Below, in pieces: positions 63,983 through 64,000 of a DNA stretch of 64,000 bases. Under the pieces are notes generated by a model. It ran no database searches. It was not told the DNA's origin and saw only the letters and a list, made by a program, of their open reading frames with translations. Numbering within the stretch: the stretch's first letter is position 1; each line of letters starts with the position of its first letter. The position numbers and the translations under genes were made by a program. This DNA is from Archivesica marissinica. Lineage: Eukaryota; Mollusca; Bivalvia; Venerida; Vesicomyidae. The stretch spans positions 101,064,722-101,128,721 of the forward strand of contig CM026390.1 in assembly GCA_014843695.1 (NCBI GenBank), given 5' to 3'.

Positions 63983-64000
63983 GTAAGTCAACTTTATCGG

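Overview
This window is animal nuclear DNA covering the middle of one large, intron-rich gene on the + strand. I recognise it as a FRAS1-like extracellular matrix gene of the FRAS1/FREM family. Thirty-one internal exons (about 5.2 kb of coding sequence, about 1,728 codons, roughly 8% of the window) join in phase with no stop codon or frameshift. Both gene ends lie outside the window: there is no start codon, signal peptide, transmembrane segment or stop. Bacterial-type features (operons, ribosome binding sites, CRISPR) do not apply. The organism is probably a lophotrochozoan, plausibly a bivalve mollusc. This is inferred from the mix of tRNA-derived SINEs, TTAA-flanked MITEs and non-LTR fragments, and is not proven.

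Domain order in the spliced product: four von Willebrand factor C (VWC) modules (exons 1-6, 1495-21387); eight furin-like cysteine-rich (FU) repeats (exons 7-13, 25348-32911); then nine CSPG repeats (exons 14-31, 33650-63982). The CSPG series is still running at the window edge. This is the FRAS1 order; vertebrate FRAS1 goes on to 12 CSPG repeats, Calx-beta domains and a membrane anchor. FREM proteins lack the VWC/FU part. The protein is expected to be secreted or membrane-tethered at epithelial basement membranes.

The rest is intron. Summing spans by eye, roughly 55% of the window is tandem minisatellite: about 30 arrays, units 14-195 bp, up to about 7 kb long. Also present are three or four tRNA-derived SINE families (about 20 copies), at least five TTAA-flanked piggyBac-type MITEs, a 1.5-kb TIR element with another element nested in it, several hairpin MITEs, and two LINE ORF fragments on the - strand (1-296 and 44741-45015).

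The most unusual signal is that many arrays are built from the exon-intron junction itself. In at least eight introns the repeat unit carries the last exon bases plus the splice donor, or the splice acceptor plus the first exon bases. The gene therefore contains on the order of 200 duplicated splice donors and about 30-40 duplicated acceptors. The functional site is the copy at the exon-proximal edge, as shown by reading phase. Other arrays appear to have grown from transposon ends (17757-18690, 36053-37138) or from inside a SINE (17395-17590). One array (60005-61095) carries at least 15 copies of the CREB/ATF palindrome TGACGTCA together with its CpG-decay variants.
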